In this document: in pieces, positions 40,925 to 48,744 of the stretch
Layout: every line of letters begins with the position of its first letter
Numbering within the stretch: position 1 is the stretch's first letter
Assembly (NCBI RefSeq): GCF_014650055.1
Contig: NZ_BMUF01000012.1
Location: 186,001-250,000, forward strand
Direction: 5' to 3'
DNA from: Streptomyces malachitofuscus
GTDB lineage: Bacteria; Actinomycetota; Actinomycetes; Streptomycetales; Streptomycetaceae
DNA length: 64,000 nucleotides
Notes under the pieces: generated by a model
What the model saw: the letters and a program-made list of their open reading frames with translations, nothing else
Databases searched by the model: none
What the model was told of the DNA's origin: nothing
Program-made: the position numbers and the translations under genes

Positions 40925-42184
40925 ATGGATCCGACAGCTTTTCTTCCGGGAGGTCCGGTGGCGCTCTCGCCGATGGACGTGACGCATCTGGCCGCCGTCG
41001 ACACGGCGCGTGCGGCGCGGGTGCTCGACGAGGTCCGCTCCGCCGCGCTGTCCGGACAGCGCGCGCCGGTGGCTCCCCGTCCGGTGATCGGACAGTCGTG
41101 GGAGCGGATGCTGCGCAGCGGGGTGGACCCCGACCACGGCTTCCGCAGCGGGCTGCTGTCCCGTGAGGAGGTGCAGCGGCGGCGGGAGTCCTCGACACTG
41201 CGGCATGTGCTGCCGGTGCTGCGGGAGGGGCTGCTGTCGGTCGCGGACGTCGCGCACCACATCATGGTGGTGGCCGACGAGGAGGGCCGGGTGCTGTGGC
41301 GGGAGGGCAGCGCGCCGGTGCTGCGCAAGGCGGACGGGCTGGGTTTCGAACTCGGGGCGGACTGGCGCGAGGACGTCGTCGGCACCAACGGGGTGGGCAC
41401 GCCGGCCGTGACGAGGCGCCCTGTGCAGGTGTTCGCGTCCGAGCACTTCGTACGGTCGCACGCCGCCTGGACCTGCGCCGGAGCGCCGATCACCGACCCC
41501 CGGGACGGGCGGCTGATCGGCGTGGTGGACGTGAGCGGCCCGCTGGAGACGATGCACCCGGCCACGCTGGCTTGGGTCGACTCGGTGGCGAAGCTCGCCG
41601 AGGCACGGCTGCGGGAGATGCACGTGCGGTCGCTGGAGCGGCTGCGCGCGGTGGCCGCCCCGGTGCTCGCGCGGATCGACGGGCGTGCGGTGGTGGTGGA
41701 CCGGCACGGGTGGACGGCCGCGGTGACGGGCATGCCCTACACGCAGCGGCTTGCGCTGCCCAAGTCGACGTCGGCGGGCATGCGGTGGCTGCCGGCGCTG
41801 GGGCGGTGCTCGCTGGAGCCGCTTGCCGGGGGCTGGCTGGTGCGGGCGGCGGACGAACCGGTGGCGCGGGCGGCGACACGGATCGTGCTGGACTTCCGGG
41901 AGCCGCGCCGCTGGTCGGTGGAGGTGTCCGGCGGGGCGGGCTCCTGGTCCCGCGAACTGAGTCCCCGGCACGCCGAGTTGCTGCACCTGCTGGCCGTGCA
42001 CCGCGCGGGGCGGAGCGCCGCCGACCTCGCCCGGGACGTCTTCGGGGACCCGGGCCGTACGGTGACGGTCCGCGCGGAGATGTCCCGCGTCCGCCGCTAT
42101 CTCGGATCCCTCCTGGACCACCGTCCCTACCGCTTCACGGAGTCGGCGGAGGTGGAGGTCCTGCTGCCGCGCGGCTCGGGCTGA
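40925..42184 (+). CDS. AcoR-like GAF-domain transcriptional regulator without AAA+ domain
   Basis: 419 residues from the ATG at 40925; a GTG at 40958 has a better ribosome site (GGGAGG four bases upstream). The N-terminal sensor (about 55-250) contains RPVIGQSWERMLRSGVDPD and DVVGTNGVGTPAVTRRPVQVFASEHF, typical of the acetoin/alcohol-sensing regulators of the AcoR group. The sigma-54-interacting AAA+ domain of AcoR is absent, as expected in actinobacteria without sigma-54. The C-terminal ~70 residues (SPRHAELLHLLAVHRAGRSAADLARDVFG) look like a winged helix. Confidence 0.82.
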   Translation: MDPTAFLPGGPVALSPMDVTHLAAVDTARAARVLDEVRSAALSGQRAPVAPRPVIGQSWERMLRSGVDPDHGFRSGLLSREEVQRRRESSTLRHVLPVLREGLLSVADVAHHIMVVADEEGRVLWREGSAPVLRKADGLGFELGADWREDVVGTNGVGTPAVTRRPVQVFASEHFVRSHAAWTCAGAPITDPRDGRLIGVVDVSGPLETMHPATLAWVDSVAKLAEARLREMHVRSLERLRAVAAPVLARIDGRAVVVDRHGWTAAVTGMPYTQRLALPKSTSAGMRWLPALGRCSLEPLAGGWLVRAADEPVARAATRIVLDFREPRRWSVEVSGGAGSWSRELSPRHAELLHLLAVHRAGRSAADLARDVFGDPGRTVTVRAEMSRVRRYLGSLLDHRPYRFTESAEVEVLLPRGSG

Positions 42185-42215
42185 GCGGCCCGTCAAGGGC
42201 GCCGAGGGGCGTACA

Positions 42216-42236
42216 CACGTACGTGGGCACGTGCCC
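42216..42236. promoter_or_regulatory. two abutting palindromes
   Basis: CACGTACGTG at 42216-42225 runs into GGGCACGTGCCC at 42225-42236. Both are perfect. They lie about 145 bases upstream of the secreted protein's start (42380). Confidence 0.4.
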
Positions 42237-42379
42237 GGTGGCGGTTGGTTCGCATAATTGCAGGGTCTTTGTCTCTTCCGGCGGCCGGCTGTCGTAGCAT
42301 CCCGGTACGGGCCACCCCATCTGCTCCACGGTCAACCCGCGGATCACCGGACGCAGTTGGCTCGTCCCGGGAGGACGTT

Positions 42380-43654
42380 ATGAAGCATCGCGGCAGACAC
42401 CGCCGGCGCAGACGGGGCAGGGCCCTGCGGGCGGCGCTGGCCGGAACCGCCCTCGGGCTGACCGCGGCCGCCACCATGATCAGCGCCTCGCAGGCCACCG
42501 ACGCCGACGACCCAGGAGCGCTGAAGCCGCTGACCGCGTCCGCGGAGACGGCGCCGCTGCGGCTGACCGAGCAGGACGTCCCGGGCGACGCGCTCGACCG
42601 CCTCGCCGGCGAGATGGGCCGGCCCGTCGGCGTCGGTGCCGTGCTCGCCGACCCCGACGGCTCCCTGCGGGACGCGCGGGACTGTTCGGACGACGAACGG
42701 CGGGCGCTGCCCGTCGAACCCGCCGCGACACGGGCGTACTGCTGGCCGGGCGGCGCCACCGAAGGCTGGCGGGCCGGCGCGGTCACGACGTCCGGGGACG
42801 CGGACGAGGACGGCCGCTGGGGCGAGCACAGCGTGATCCTCTCCGGGTGGAGCAGGACCACGGGATCGGCGGCGGAGCAGGGGCTCGCACGGGTCGCCTT
42901 CGTGGACGCCGACGACCCCCGCACGCCGCACTACACCTGGGCGCTGCTGGCCGTTCCGGTGGACGGCGGCCGCGACTACCGCGGGCTGGGCTCCGCCGTG
43001 TCCGGCATGGTCTGGTACCAGGACAAGCTGCTGGTGACCACGGGCCGGGGCGAGGGCGGCGCGCTGTACGTGTACGACCTGGACCGGGTGCAGCGGGCCA
43101 CCGTGGAGGGCACGTCGGTGGGCAGGGTGCCCGGCGGCTGGTCGGCGGCAGGGGCCCGGTACGTACTGCCGGCGGTCGCCTCCTACCGGACGAGCGGTGC
43201 GGACGCCCCGCAGCCGGGTGGTATCTCCCTGGACCGCAGCACCGCGCCGGACAGCCTGGTCGCGCACGAGGCGAGACCCGCCGAGGAGGACGGGCCGACC
43301 CGGCTGTGGCGGTATGCGTTCAGCACGGAGCCGGGGCGTGCCGGACTGCTGGACACGGACCCGGTCGCGGTGTACGAGACCGAGCTGACCCATGTGCGCA
43401 GCGTGCTGTCGTACCGGTCGGGCTGGTATCTGGGCCGGATGACCGGGACCCCCGACGAGCGGGGCACGCTGTGGCGGCAGGACACCGACGGGGCCCTGCC
43501 CACCCGCTGCGGCGCGGACGAGACGCACCGCTGCTGGAGCGGCGAGGCGACGTCCCTGTCGTACTGGCAGGAGACCGGTGACGTGTGGTCGCAGTCCGGA
43601 CGGATGCTGTTCGCGCTGCCGCTGGCGTCGGTCGACCGGTCCCTCGACCGTTAG
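42380..43654 (+). CDS. secreted protein of unknown function
   Basis: 424 residues from the ATG at 42380, with GGGAGG five bases upstream; an ORF start at 42245 is not needed. The signal peptide is very basic (KHRGRHRRRRRGR) with a hydrophobic core ending near residue 40 (ISASQA). The mature part has internal WYQDKLLVTTGRGEGGALYVYDL and WYLGRMTGTPDERGTLWRQD, resembling repeated beta strands as in a propeller. No catalytic motif recognised. Cys near 95, 115, 372 and 378 could form disulfides. Confidence 0.78.
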   Translation: MKHRGRHRRRRRGRALRAALAGTALGLTAAATMISASQATDADDPGALKPLTASAETAPLRLTEQDVPGDALDRLAGEMGRPVGVGAVLADPDGSLRDARDCSDDERRALPVEPAATRAYCWPGGATEGWRAGAVTTSGDADEDGRWGEHSVILSGWSRTTGSAAEQGLARVAFVDADDPRTPHYTWALLAVPVDGGRDYRGLGSAVSGMVWYQDKLLVTTGRGEGGALYVYDLDRVQRATVEGTSVGRVPGGWSAAGARYVLPAVASYRTSGADAPQPGGISLDRSTAPDSLVAHEARPAEEDGPTRLWRYAFSTEPGRAGLLDTDPVAVYETELTHVRSVLSYRSGWYLGRMTGTPDERGTLWRQDTDGALPTRCGADETHRCWSGEATSLSYWQETGDVWSQSGRMLFALPLASVDRSLDR

Positions 43655-43727
43655 GGCCTGCCGTTCGGATCAGACGATCGGATCAGGCGTTCGACAGGAA
43701 CGCGTACCGGATGGTTCCCTTTCGGAC

Positions 43728-44300
43728 ATGACGACCATCTCCGTGACCACCTGGTCCCTGGAGCAGACCGCGCCCACCGACCTCCGCCCGGCCGCCGTGC
43801 CCGAAGGAGACGTACGGGTGGTCCGCTCCGAGGTGCCCTCCCCCGAGTTCAGCCGTTTCCTGTACGCGTCCGTCGGCGGTGACATCCGCTGGACCGACCG
43901 GCTGGGCTGGACGTACGCGCAGTGGACGGAGCACCTGGACCGGCCCGGGGTGGAGACCTGGGTCGCCTACGACCGGGGGACACCGGCGGGATACGTCGAG
44001 CTGGAGGCGCAGCAGGACGGGGTCGTCGAGATCGTCTACTTCGGCCTCGTCGCCGCCTTCCGCGGGCGGCGCATCGGCGGACATCTGCTGTCCTGCGGCA
44101 CGGCCCGCGCCTGGGACCTGGCGGACCGCTGGCCGGGGCTGAAGCCGACCACGCGAGTATGGCTGCACACGTGCAGCAAGGACGGTGAGCACGCCATGGA
44201 CAACTACCGGCGCCGGGGCTTCACCCTCTTCGACACCAAGGTCGAGGACGAGCCGGAGGTGCCGACGCCGGGCCCGTGGCCGGGGGCCTACCCGGCCTGA
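43728..44300 (+). CDS. GNAT-family N-acetyltransferase
   Basis: 190 residues from the ATG at 43728. GNAT fold with VEIVYFGLVAAFRGRRIGGHLL (motif A, V-x-x-x-x-R-G-x-G type, about 103-124) and WLHTCSKDGEHAMDNYRRRGFTLFD for the C-terminal strands. Cytoplasmic. Acetyl-CoA-dependent; acceptor unknown. Ends just before a 15-bp hairpin that separates it from the sulfur operon. Confidence 0.85.
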   Translation: MTTISVTTWSLEQTAPTDLRPAAVPEGDVRVVRSEVPSPEFSRFLYASVGGDIRWTDRLGWTYAQWTEHLDRPGVETWVAYDRGTPAGYVELEAQQDGVVEIVYFGLVAAFRGRRIGGHLLSCGTARAWDLADRWPGLKPTTRVWLHTCSKDGEHAMDNYRRRGFTLFDTKVEDEPEVPTPGPWPGAYPA

Positions 44301-44338
44301 CCAGCACCGACAAGACCGCACGCGGCTCTTGTGACCCA

Positions 44339-44375
44339 GGACACCCTTGTCTCTCATTTCGAGACAAGGGTGTCC
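44339..44375 (+). terminator. perfect 15-bp hairpin terminator
   Basis: Arms GGACACCCTTGTCTC / GAGACAAGGGTGTCC around seven bases (TCATTTC), 38 bases downstream of the GNAT stop. It insulates the sulfur operon that starts beyond it. Confidence 0.8.
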
Positions 44376-44427
44376 ACATTTCGGATAACGGTGGACTGTG
44401 TCCAAGCGGCCGTGCCAGGCTTCCGCC

Positions 44428-44511
44428 ATGCCTGGAACTGGAATCGCCTTGGTGAGTCGGCGGCACGTCGACCTCGGCCGCATGTCCAGCGCCATCTGTC
44501 CGGCGCGCTGA
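44428..44511 (+). CDS. sulfur-operon leader peptide
   Basis: 27 residues, starting MPGTGIALVSRRHVDLGRMS and ending SAICPAR. The SRRHVDL core and single Cys24 near the end are the hallmark of the short leader peptides that precede sulfur genes in streptomycetes. The cysteine codon sits three codons from the stop, so a shortage of Cys-tRNA would stall the ribosome just ahead of the structures at 44566-44596. No clear Shine-Dalgarno. It is too short for ordinary ORF calling. Confidence 0.82.
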   Translation: MPGTGIALVSRRHVDLGRMSSAICPAR

Positions 44512-44565
44512 GAGCACCCAGCACCGCCCGACATCCCTTCCTCGCCTCATTCCCCGCGCAATGAC

Positions 44566-44612
44566 GCGCACTTGCATCCGTGCGCACGTATGCGCAGGTC
44601 AGAGCCTTTTTT
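44566..44612 (+). promoter_or_regulatory. mutually exclusive stems and T-run before sir
   Basis: Stem 1: GCGCAC (44566-44571) with GTGCGC (44580-44585). Stem 2: TGCGCA (44581-44586) with TGCGCA (44591-44596), loop CGTA. They share the middle strand and cannot coexist. Stem 2 is followed 10 bases later by six T (44607-44612). The arrangement is that of an attenuator downstream of the leader peptide. Confidence 0.5.
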
Positions 44613-44639
44613 CCGCCTGTCCCGAAGGACGTATCAGAC

Positions 44640-46355
44640 ATGGCCGCCACCCCGCAGAAGCCTGCCGCCGCGCAGAAGACTGCCGCCGCGACTCCCCGCC
44701 GCAAGGTGAGCCGTCACCGCGGCGAGGGACAGTGGGCCGTGGGGCACTTCACCCCGCTCAACGGCAACGAGCAGGTGAAGAAGGATGACGACGGTCTCAA
44801 TGTGCGGACACGTATTGAGACGATCTACTCCAAGCGGGGTTTCGACTCGATCGACCCCAGTGATCTCCGCGGCCGGATGCGCTGGTGGGGCCTGTACACC
44901 CAGCGCAGGCCCGGGATCGACGGCGGCAAGACCGCGATCCTGGAGCCCGAGGAGCTGGACGACGAGTACTTCATGATGCGGGTGCGCATCGACGGCGGCG
45001 CGCTGACGACGCAGCAGCTGCGGGTGATCGGCGAGATCTCGCAGGAGTTCGCCCGCGGCACCGCCGACATCACCGACCGGCAGAACGTCCAGTACCACTG
45101 GATCCGCATCGAGGACGTACCCGCGATCTGGGACCGTCTGGAGGCCGTGGGCCTGTCCACGGTCACGGCCTGCGGCGACACCCCCCGCGTGATGATCGCC
45201 TCACCGGTCGCCGGTATCGCCGAGGACGAGATCATCGACGGCACCCCGGCACTGGAGGAGATGAAGCGCCGCGTCCTGGGCAACAAGGCGTACTCGAACC
45301 TGCCCCGGAAGTTCAAGACGGCCATCTCCGGCTCACCCGTCCTCGACGTGGTGCACGAGATCAACGATGTCGCCTTCGTCGGCGTCCGCCACCCCGAGCA
45401 CGGGCCCGGCTTCGATCTGTGGGTCGGCGGCGGTCTGTCCACCAACCCCAAGCTGGGCGTGCGGCTGGGTACCTGGGTGCCGATCGAGGACGTGCCCGAC
45501 GTCTACGAGGGCGTTCTGTCGATCTTCCGCGACTACGGCTACCGCCGGCTGCGCAACCGCGCCCGGCTGAAGTTCCTGGTCGCCGACTGGGGCGCGGAGA
45601 AGTTCCGCCGGGTACTGGAGGACGAGTACCTCAAGCGCGCGTTGTCCGACGGGCCGGCGCCCGAGCAGCCGGTGCAGCAGTGGCGCGACCACATCGGTGT
45701 GCACCGCCAGAAGGACGGCCGCCTCTACGTCGGGTTCGCCCCGCGTGTCGGCCGTGTCGACGGCACCACCCTCACCAAGATCGCCGACCTCGCGGAGGCA
45801 CACGGCTCGGGCCGGGTGCGGACCACCGTCGAGCAGAAGATGATCATTCTCGATGTCGAGGAGGACCGGGTCGACTCCCTCGTCGAGTCCCTGGAGGCGC
45901 TGGACCTCAGCGCCCGGCCCTCTCCGTTCCGGCGCGGCACGATGGCCTGCACCGGCATCGAGTTCTGCAAGCTCGCCATCGTCGAGACCAAGGCGCGCGG
46001 CGCCTCGCTGATCGACGAACTCGAGCGCCGTATCCCGGATTTCGACGAGCCGATCACCATCAACCTCAACGGCTGCCCGAACGCCTGTGCCCGCATCCAG
46101 GTGGCGGACATCGGTCTCAAGGGCCAGCTGATGCTCAACGAGCAGGGGGAGCAGGTCGAGGGCTACCAGGTCCACCTCGGCGGCGCGCTCGGCCTTGAGG
46201 CCGGATTCGGACGCAAGGTCCGCGGTCTGAAGGTGACCGCCGACGAACTGCCGGATTACGTCGAGCGGGTGCTCAAGCGCTTCCAGGCGGAGCGCGAGGA
46301 CGGCGAGCGGTTCGCGACCTGGGTCGGCCGCGCCACGGAAGAGGCGCTGTCGTGA
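44640..46355 (+). CDS. sir: siroheme [4Fe-4S] sulfite reductase, ferredoxin-dependent
   Basis: 571 residues from the ATG at 44640 (GAAGGA about 10 bases upstream). Reduces sulfite to sulfide with six electrons from ferredoxin. C437 and C443 (CTGIEFC) with C479 and C483 (NGCPNAC) ligate the [4Fe-4S] cluster bridged to siroheme. Tyr86 (GLYTQRR) and Cys178 (VTACGDT) are 92 residues apart, the same spacing as the Tyr-Cys pair that is covalently linked in M. tuberculosis SirA. First structural gene of the operon. Confidence 0.93.
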   Translation: MAATPQKPAAAQKTAAATPRRKVSRHRGEGQWAVGHFTPLNGNEQVKKDDDGLNVRTRIETIYSKRGFDSIDPSDLRGRMRWWGLYTQRRPGIDGGKTAILEPEELDDEYFMMRVRIDGGALTTQQLRVIGEISQEFARGTADITDRQNVQYHWIRIEDVPAIWDRLEAVGLSTVTACGDTPRVMIASPVAGIAEDEIIDGTPALEEMKRRVLGNKAYSNLPRKFKTAISGSPVLDVVHEINDVAFVGVRHPEHGPGFDLWVGGGLSTNPKLGVRLGTWVPIEDVPDVYEGVLSIFRDYGYRRLRNRARLKFLVADWGAEKFRRVLEDEYLKRALSDGPAPEQPVQQWRDHIGVHRQKDGRLYVGFAPRVGRVDGTTLTKIADLAEAHGSGRVRTTVEQKMIILDVEEDRVDSLVESLEALDLSARPSPFRRGTMACTGIEFCKLAIVETKARGASLIDELERRIPDFDEPITINLNGCPNACARIQVADIGLKGQLMLNEQGEQVEGYQVHLGGALGLEAGFGRKVRGLKVTADELPDYVERVLKRFQAEREDGERFATWVGRATEEALS

Positions 46356-46531
46356 GCGAGCGTGCCGCGCCGTTCCACTGCCCCTACTGCGGCGACGAGG
46401 ACCTGCGTCCGGGAGAGGCGGGCCACGGGGCGTGGGAATGCGGCGCGTGCAACCGAGCCTTTCAGCTGAAGTTCCTCGGGCTGCTCGCCCGGGGGCTCGA
46501 GCGATCCGACACGGGAGGGGACCGGACATGA
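46352..46531 (+). CDS. small zinc-ribbon protein of the sulfur operon
   Basis: 59 residues from a GTG at 46352 that overlaps the sir stop (GTGA); its stop overlaps the cysH start (ATGA). HCPYCGDEDL and WECGACNRAFQL give two CxxC knuckles, a zinc ribbon. The tight overlaps on both sides show strict co-translation. Small zinc-ribbon proteins at this position occur in other streptomycetes. Role unknown; a sulfur- or metal-handling accessory to Sir or CysH is the obvious idea. Confidence 0.85.
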   Translation: MSERAAPFHCPYCGDEDLRPGEAGHGAWECGACNRAFQLKFLGLLARGLERSDTGGDRT

Positions 46532-47238
46532 CGGCCGTACAGGAAGAGCACACCACCGCCGACTTGAAGGCGCTTGCCGAGCAGGCGGGCCGCGACCTGG
46601 AGGACGCCTCCGCGCCGGACATCCTGCGGTGGGCCGCCGAGACCTTCGGCGACCGCTTCTGCGTGACCTCCTCGATGGAGGACGCGGTGGTCGCCCACCT
46701 GGCCTCCCGCGCCCTGCCCGGCGTGGACGTGGTGTTCCTCGACACCGGCTACCACTTCCCGGAGACCATCGGCACCAGGGACGCGGTCGAGGCCGTGATG
46801 GACGTCAACCTCATCACGCTGACCCCGCGGCAGACCGTCGCCGAACAGGACGCGGAGTACGGCCCGAAGCTGCACGACCGCGACCCCGACCTGTGCTGCG
46901 CGCTGCGCAAGGTGCGGCCGCTGGAGGAAGGTCTGAAGGGCTATCTGGCCTGGGCGACCGGCCTGCGCCGCGACGAGTCCCCGACCCGGGCGAACACCCC
47001 GGTGGTCGGCTGGGACGAGAAGCGGCAGAAGGTGAAGATCTCCCCCATCGCCAGGTGGTCACAGGAAGATGTGGCAGCCTACGTCGCCGAGCACGGCGTC
47101 CTCACCAATCCGCTGCTCATGGACGGTTATGCCTCCGTGGGCTGCGCGCCCTGCACCCGCCGGGTGCTGGAGGGCGAGGACGCGCGCGCCGGCCGCTGGG
47201 CGGGCCGCTCCAAGACCGAGTGCGGGCTGCACGGCTGA
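46528..47238 (+). CDS. cysH: Fe-S adenylylsulfate/phosphoadenylylsulfate reductase
   Basis: 236 residues. Reduces activated sulfate to sulfite. The paired Cys123-Cys124 (DLCCALRKV) and Cys206/Cys209 (GCAPCTRR) bind the [4Fe-4S] cluster typical of APS reductases; Cys232 in KTECGLHG at the C-terminus is the catalytic thiol. SSMEDA near 48-53 is the PP-loop-like nucleotide site. The cluster predicts use of APS, although many actinobacterial enzymes are named CysH. Overlaps the zinc-ribbon gene by four bases. Confidence 0.93.
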   Translation: MTAVQEEHTTADLKALAEQAGRDLEDASAPDILRWAAETFGDRFCVTSSMEDAVVAHLASRALPGVDVVFLDTGYHFPETIGTRDAVEAVMDVNLITLTPRQTVAEQDAEYGPKLHDRDPDLCCALRKVRPLEEGLKGYLAWATGLRRDESPTRANTPVVGWDEKRQKVKISPIARWSQEDVAAYVAEHGVLTNPLLMDGYASVGCAPCTRRVLEGEDARAGRWAGRSKTECGLHG

Positions 47239-47273
47239 CCATGACCGCGCCTTCGACGAACCAGGAGAACCAC

Positions 47274-47810
47274 GTGACGACCGGAGCCACCGTCTGGCTC
47301 ACGGGTCTGCCGAGCGCCGGCAAGACCACCATCGCCCACGAGCTGGCCGCCCGGCTGCGCGAGCAGGGCCGGCGGGTCGAGGTGCTCGACGGCGACGAGA
47401 TCCGCGAGTTCATCTCGGCGGGTCTGGGCTTCAGCCGCGAGGACCGGCACACCAACGTGCAGCGCATCGGCTTCGTCGCCGAACTGCTCGCCCGCAACGG
47501 CGTCACCGCGCTGGTGCCGGTGATCGCGCCGTACGCCGACAGCCGGGACGCGGTCCGCAAGCGCCACGCGGCGAACGGCACGCCGTACGTCGAGGTGCAT
47601 GTGGCGACGCCGGTCGAGGTGTGCTCCGTACGCGATGTGAAGGGTCTGTACGCCAAGCAGGCCGCGGGTGAACTCACCGGGCTCACCGGTGTGGACGACC
47701 CGTACGAGGAACCCGAGACGCCCGATCTGCGGATCGAGTCGCAGAACCAGACCGTGCAGGAGTCCGCGGCGTCGGTGTACGCCCTGCTCAGCGAAAGGGG
47801 ACTGGCATGA
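47274..47810 (+). CDS. cysC: adenylylsulfate (APS) kinase
   Basis: 178 residues from the GTG at 47274, chosen because AGGAG lies six bases upstream; an ATG at 47241 in frame has none. Makes PAPS from APS and ATP. Walker A GLPSAGKTT (11-19), then DGDEIREFISAGLGFSREDRHTN and SPYADSRDAVR-type segment (IAPYADSRDAVRKRH). Last four bases overlap cysD. With an APS-type CysH it is probably needed for sulfotransferase donors rather than for reduction. Confidence 0.93.
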   Translation: MTTGATVWLTGLPSAGKTTIAHELAARLREQGRRVEVLDGDEIREFISAGLGFSREDRHTNVQRIGFVAELLARNGVTALVPVIAPYADSRDAVRKRHAANGTPYVEVHVATPVEVCSVRDVKGLYAKQAAGELTGLTGVDDPYEEPETPDLRIESQNQTVQESAASVYALLSERGLA

Positions 47811-48742
47811 CGACCGTCGCCACTGTCGAGGAGGGGACGGCCAGCCCGTACGCCCTCTCCCACCTGGACGCCCTCGAGTCCGAGGCGGTGCACATCTTCC
47901 GCGAGGTGGCGGGCGAGTTCGAGAAGCCGGTGATCCTGTTCTCCGGCGGCAAGGACTCCATCCTCATGCTGCACCTGGCGCTGAAGGCGTTCGCCCCGGC
48001 GGCGGTCCCCTTCTCGCTGCTGCACGTGGACACCGGGCACAACTTCCCGGAGGTCCTCGACTACCGCGACCGCACCGTCGCCCGGCACGGGCTGCGGCTG
48101 CACGTCGCCTCCGTGCAGGACTACATCGACCGCGGGGTGCTCAAGGAGCGTCCCGACGGCACCCGCAACCCGCTGCAGACCCTGCCGCTCACCGAGAAGA
48201 TCCAGAGCGAGAAGTTCGACGCCGTGTTCGGCGGCGGACGCCGGGACGAGGAGAAGGCCCGTGCGAAGGAGCGGGTGTTCTCGCTGCGCGACGAGTTCTC
48301 CCAGTGGGACCCGCGCCGTCAGCGGCCCGAGCTGTGGAACCTGTACAACGGCCGGCACGCCCCCGGCGAGCACGTCCGCGTGTTCCCGCTGTCCAACTGG
48401 ACCGAGTTGGACGTGTGGCAGTACATCGCCCGCGAGGGCATCGAACTGCCGGAGATCTACTACGCGCACGAGCGCGAGGTGTTCCGCCGCTCCAACATGT
48501 GGCTGACCGCCGGTGAGTGGGGCGGCCCGAAGGACGGCGAGACGGTCGAGAAGCGGCTGGTGCGCTACCGGACCGTGGGCGACATGTCCTGCACCGGCGC
48601 GGTGGACTCCGACGCCGACACCATCGAGAAGGTGATCACCGAGATCGCCGCCTCCCGGCTCACCGAGCGCGGCGCCACCCGCGCCGACGACAAGCTCTCC
48701 GAGGCCGCGATGGAAGACCGCAAGCGCGAGGGGTACTTCTAG
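47807..48742 (+). CDS. cysD: sulfate adenylyltransferase subunit 2
   Basis: 311 residues. Catalytic subunit of ATP sulfurylase, forming APS from ATP and sulfate. PP-loop SGGKDS at about 46-51, then HVDTGHNFPEVLDYRD and FGGGRRDEEKARAKERVFS. ELDVWQYIA near 200 and the C-terminal EAAMEDRKREGYF are standard. Starts in an ATGA overlap with cysC and precedes its GTPase partner by two bases. Confidence 0.96.
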   Translation: MTTVATVEEGTASPYALSHLDALESEAVHIFREVAGEFEKPVILFSGGKDSILMLHLALKAFAPAAVPFSLLHVDTGHNFPEVLDYRDRTVARHGLRLHVASVQDYIDRGVLKERPDGTRNPLQTLPLTEKIQSEKFDAVFGGGRRDEEKARAKERVFSLRDEFSQWDPRRQRPELWNLYNGRHAPGEHVRVFPLSNWTELDVWQYIAREGIELPEIYYAHEREVFRRSNMWLTAGEWGGPKDGETVEKRLVRYRTVGDMSCTGAVDSDADTIEKVITEIAASRLTERGATRADDKLSEAAMEDRKREGYF

Positions 48743-48744
48743 AG

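Noticed and set aside
44392..44404. TGGAC-TGT-GTCCA as operator of the sulfur operon
   Set aside because: Only 5-bp arms; expected by chance in this composition. Kept out of the feature list, though its place before the leader is suggestive.
44561..44788. 75-codon ORF over the sir start
   Set aside because: Out of frame with sir and overlapping its coding sequence. The 44428-44511 leader has the conserved motif instead.
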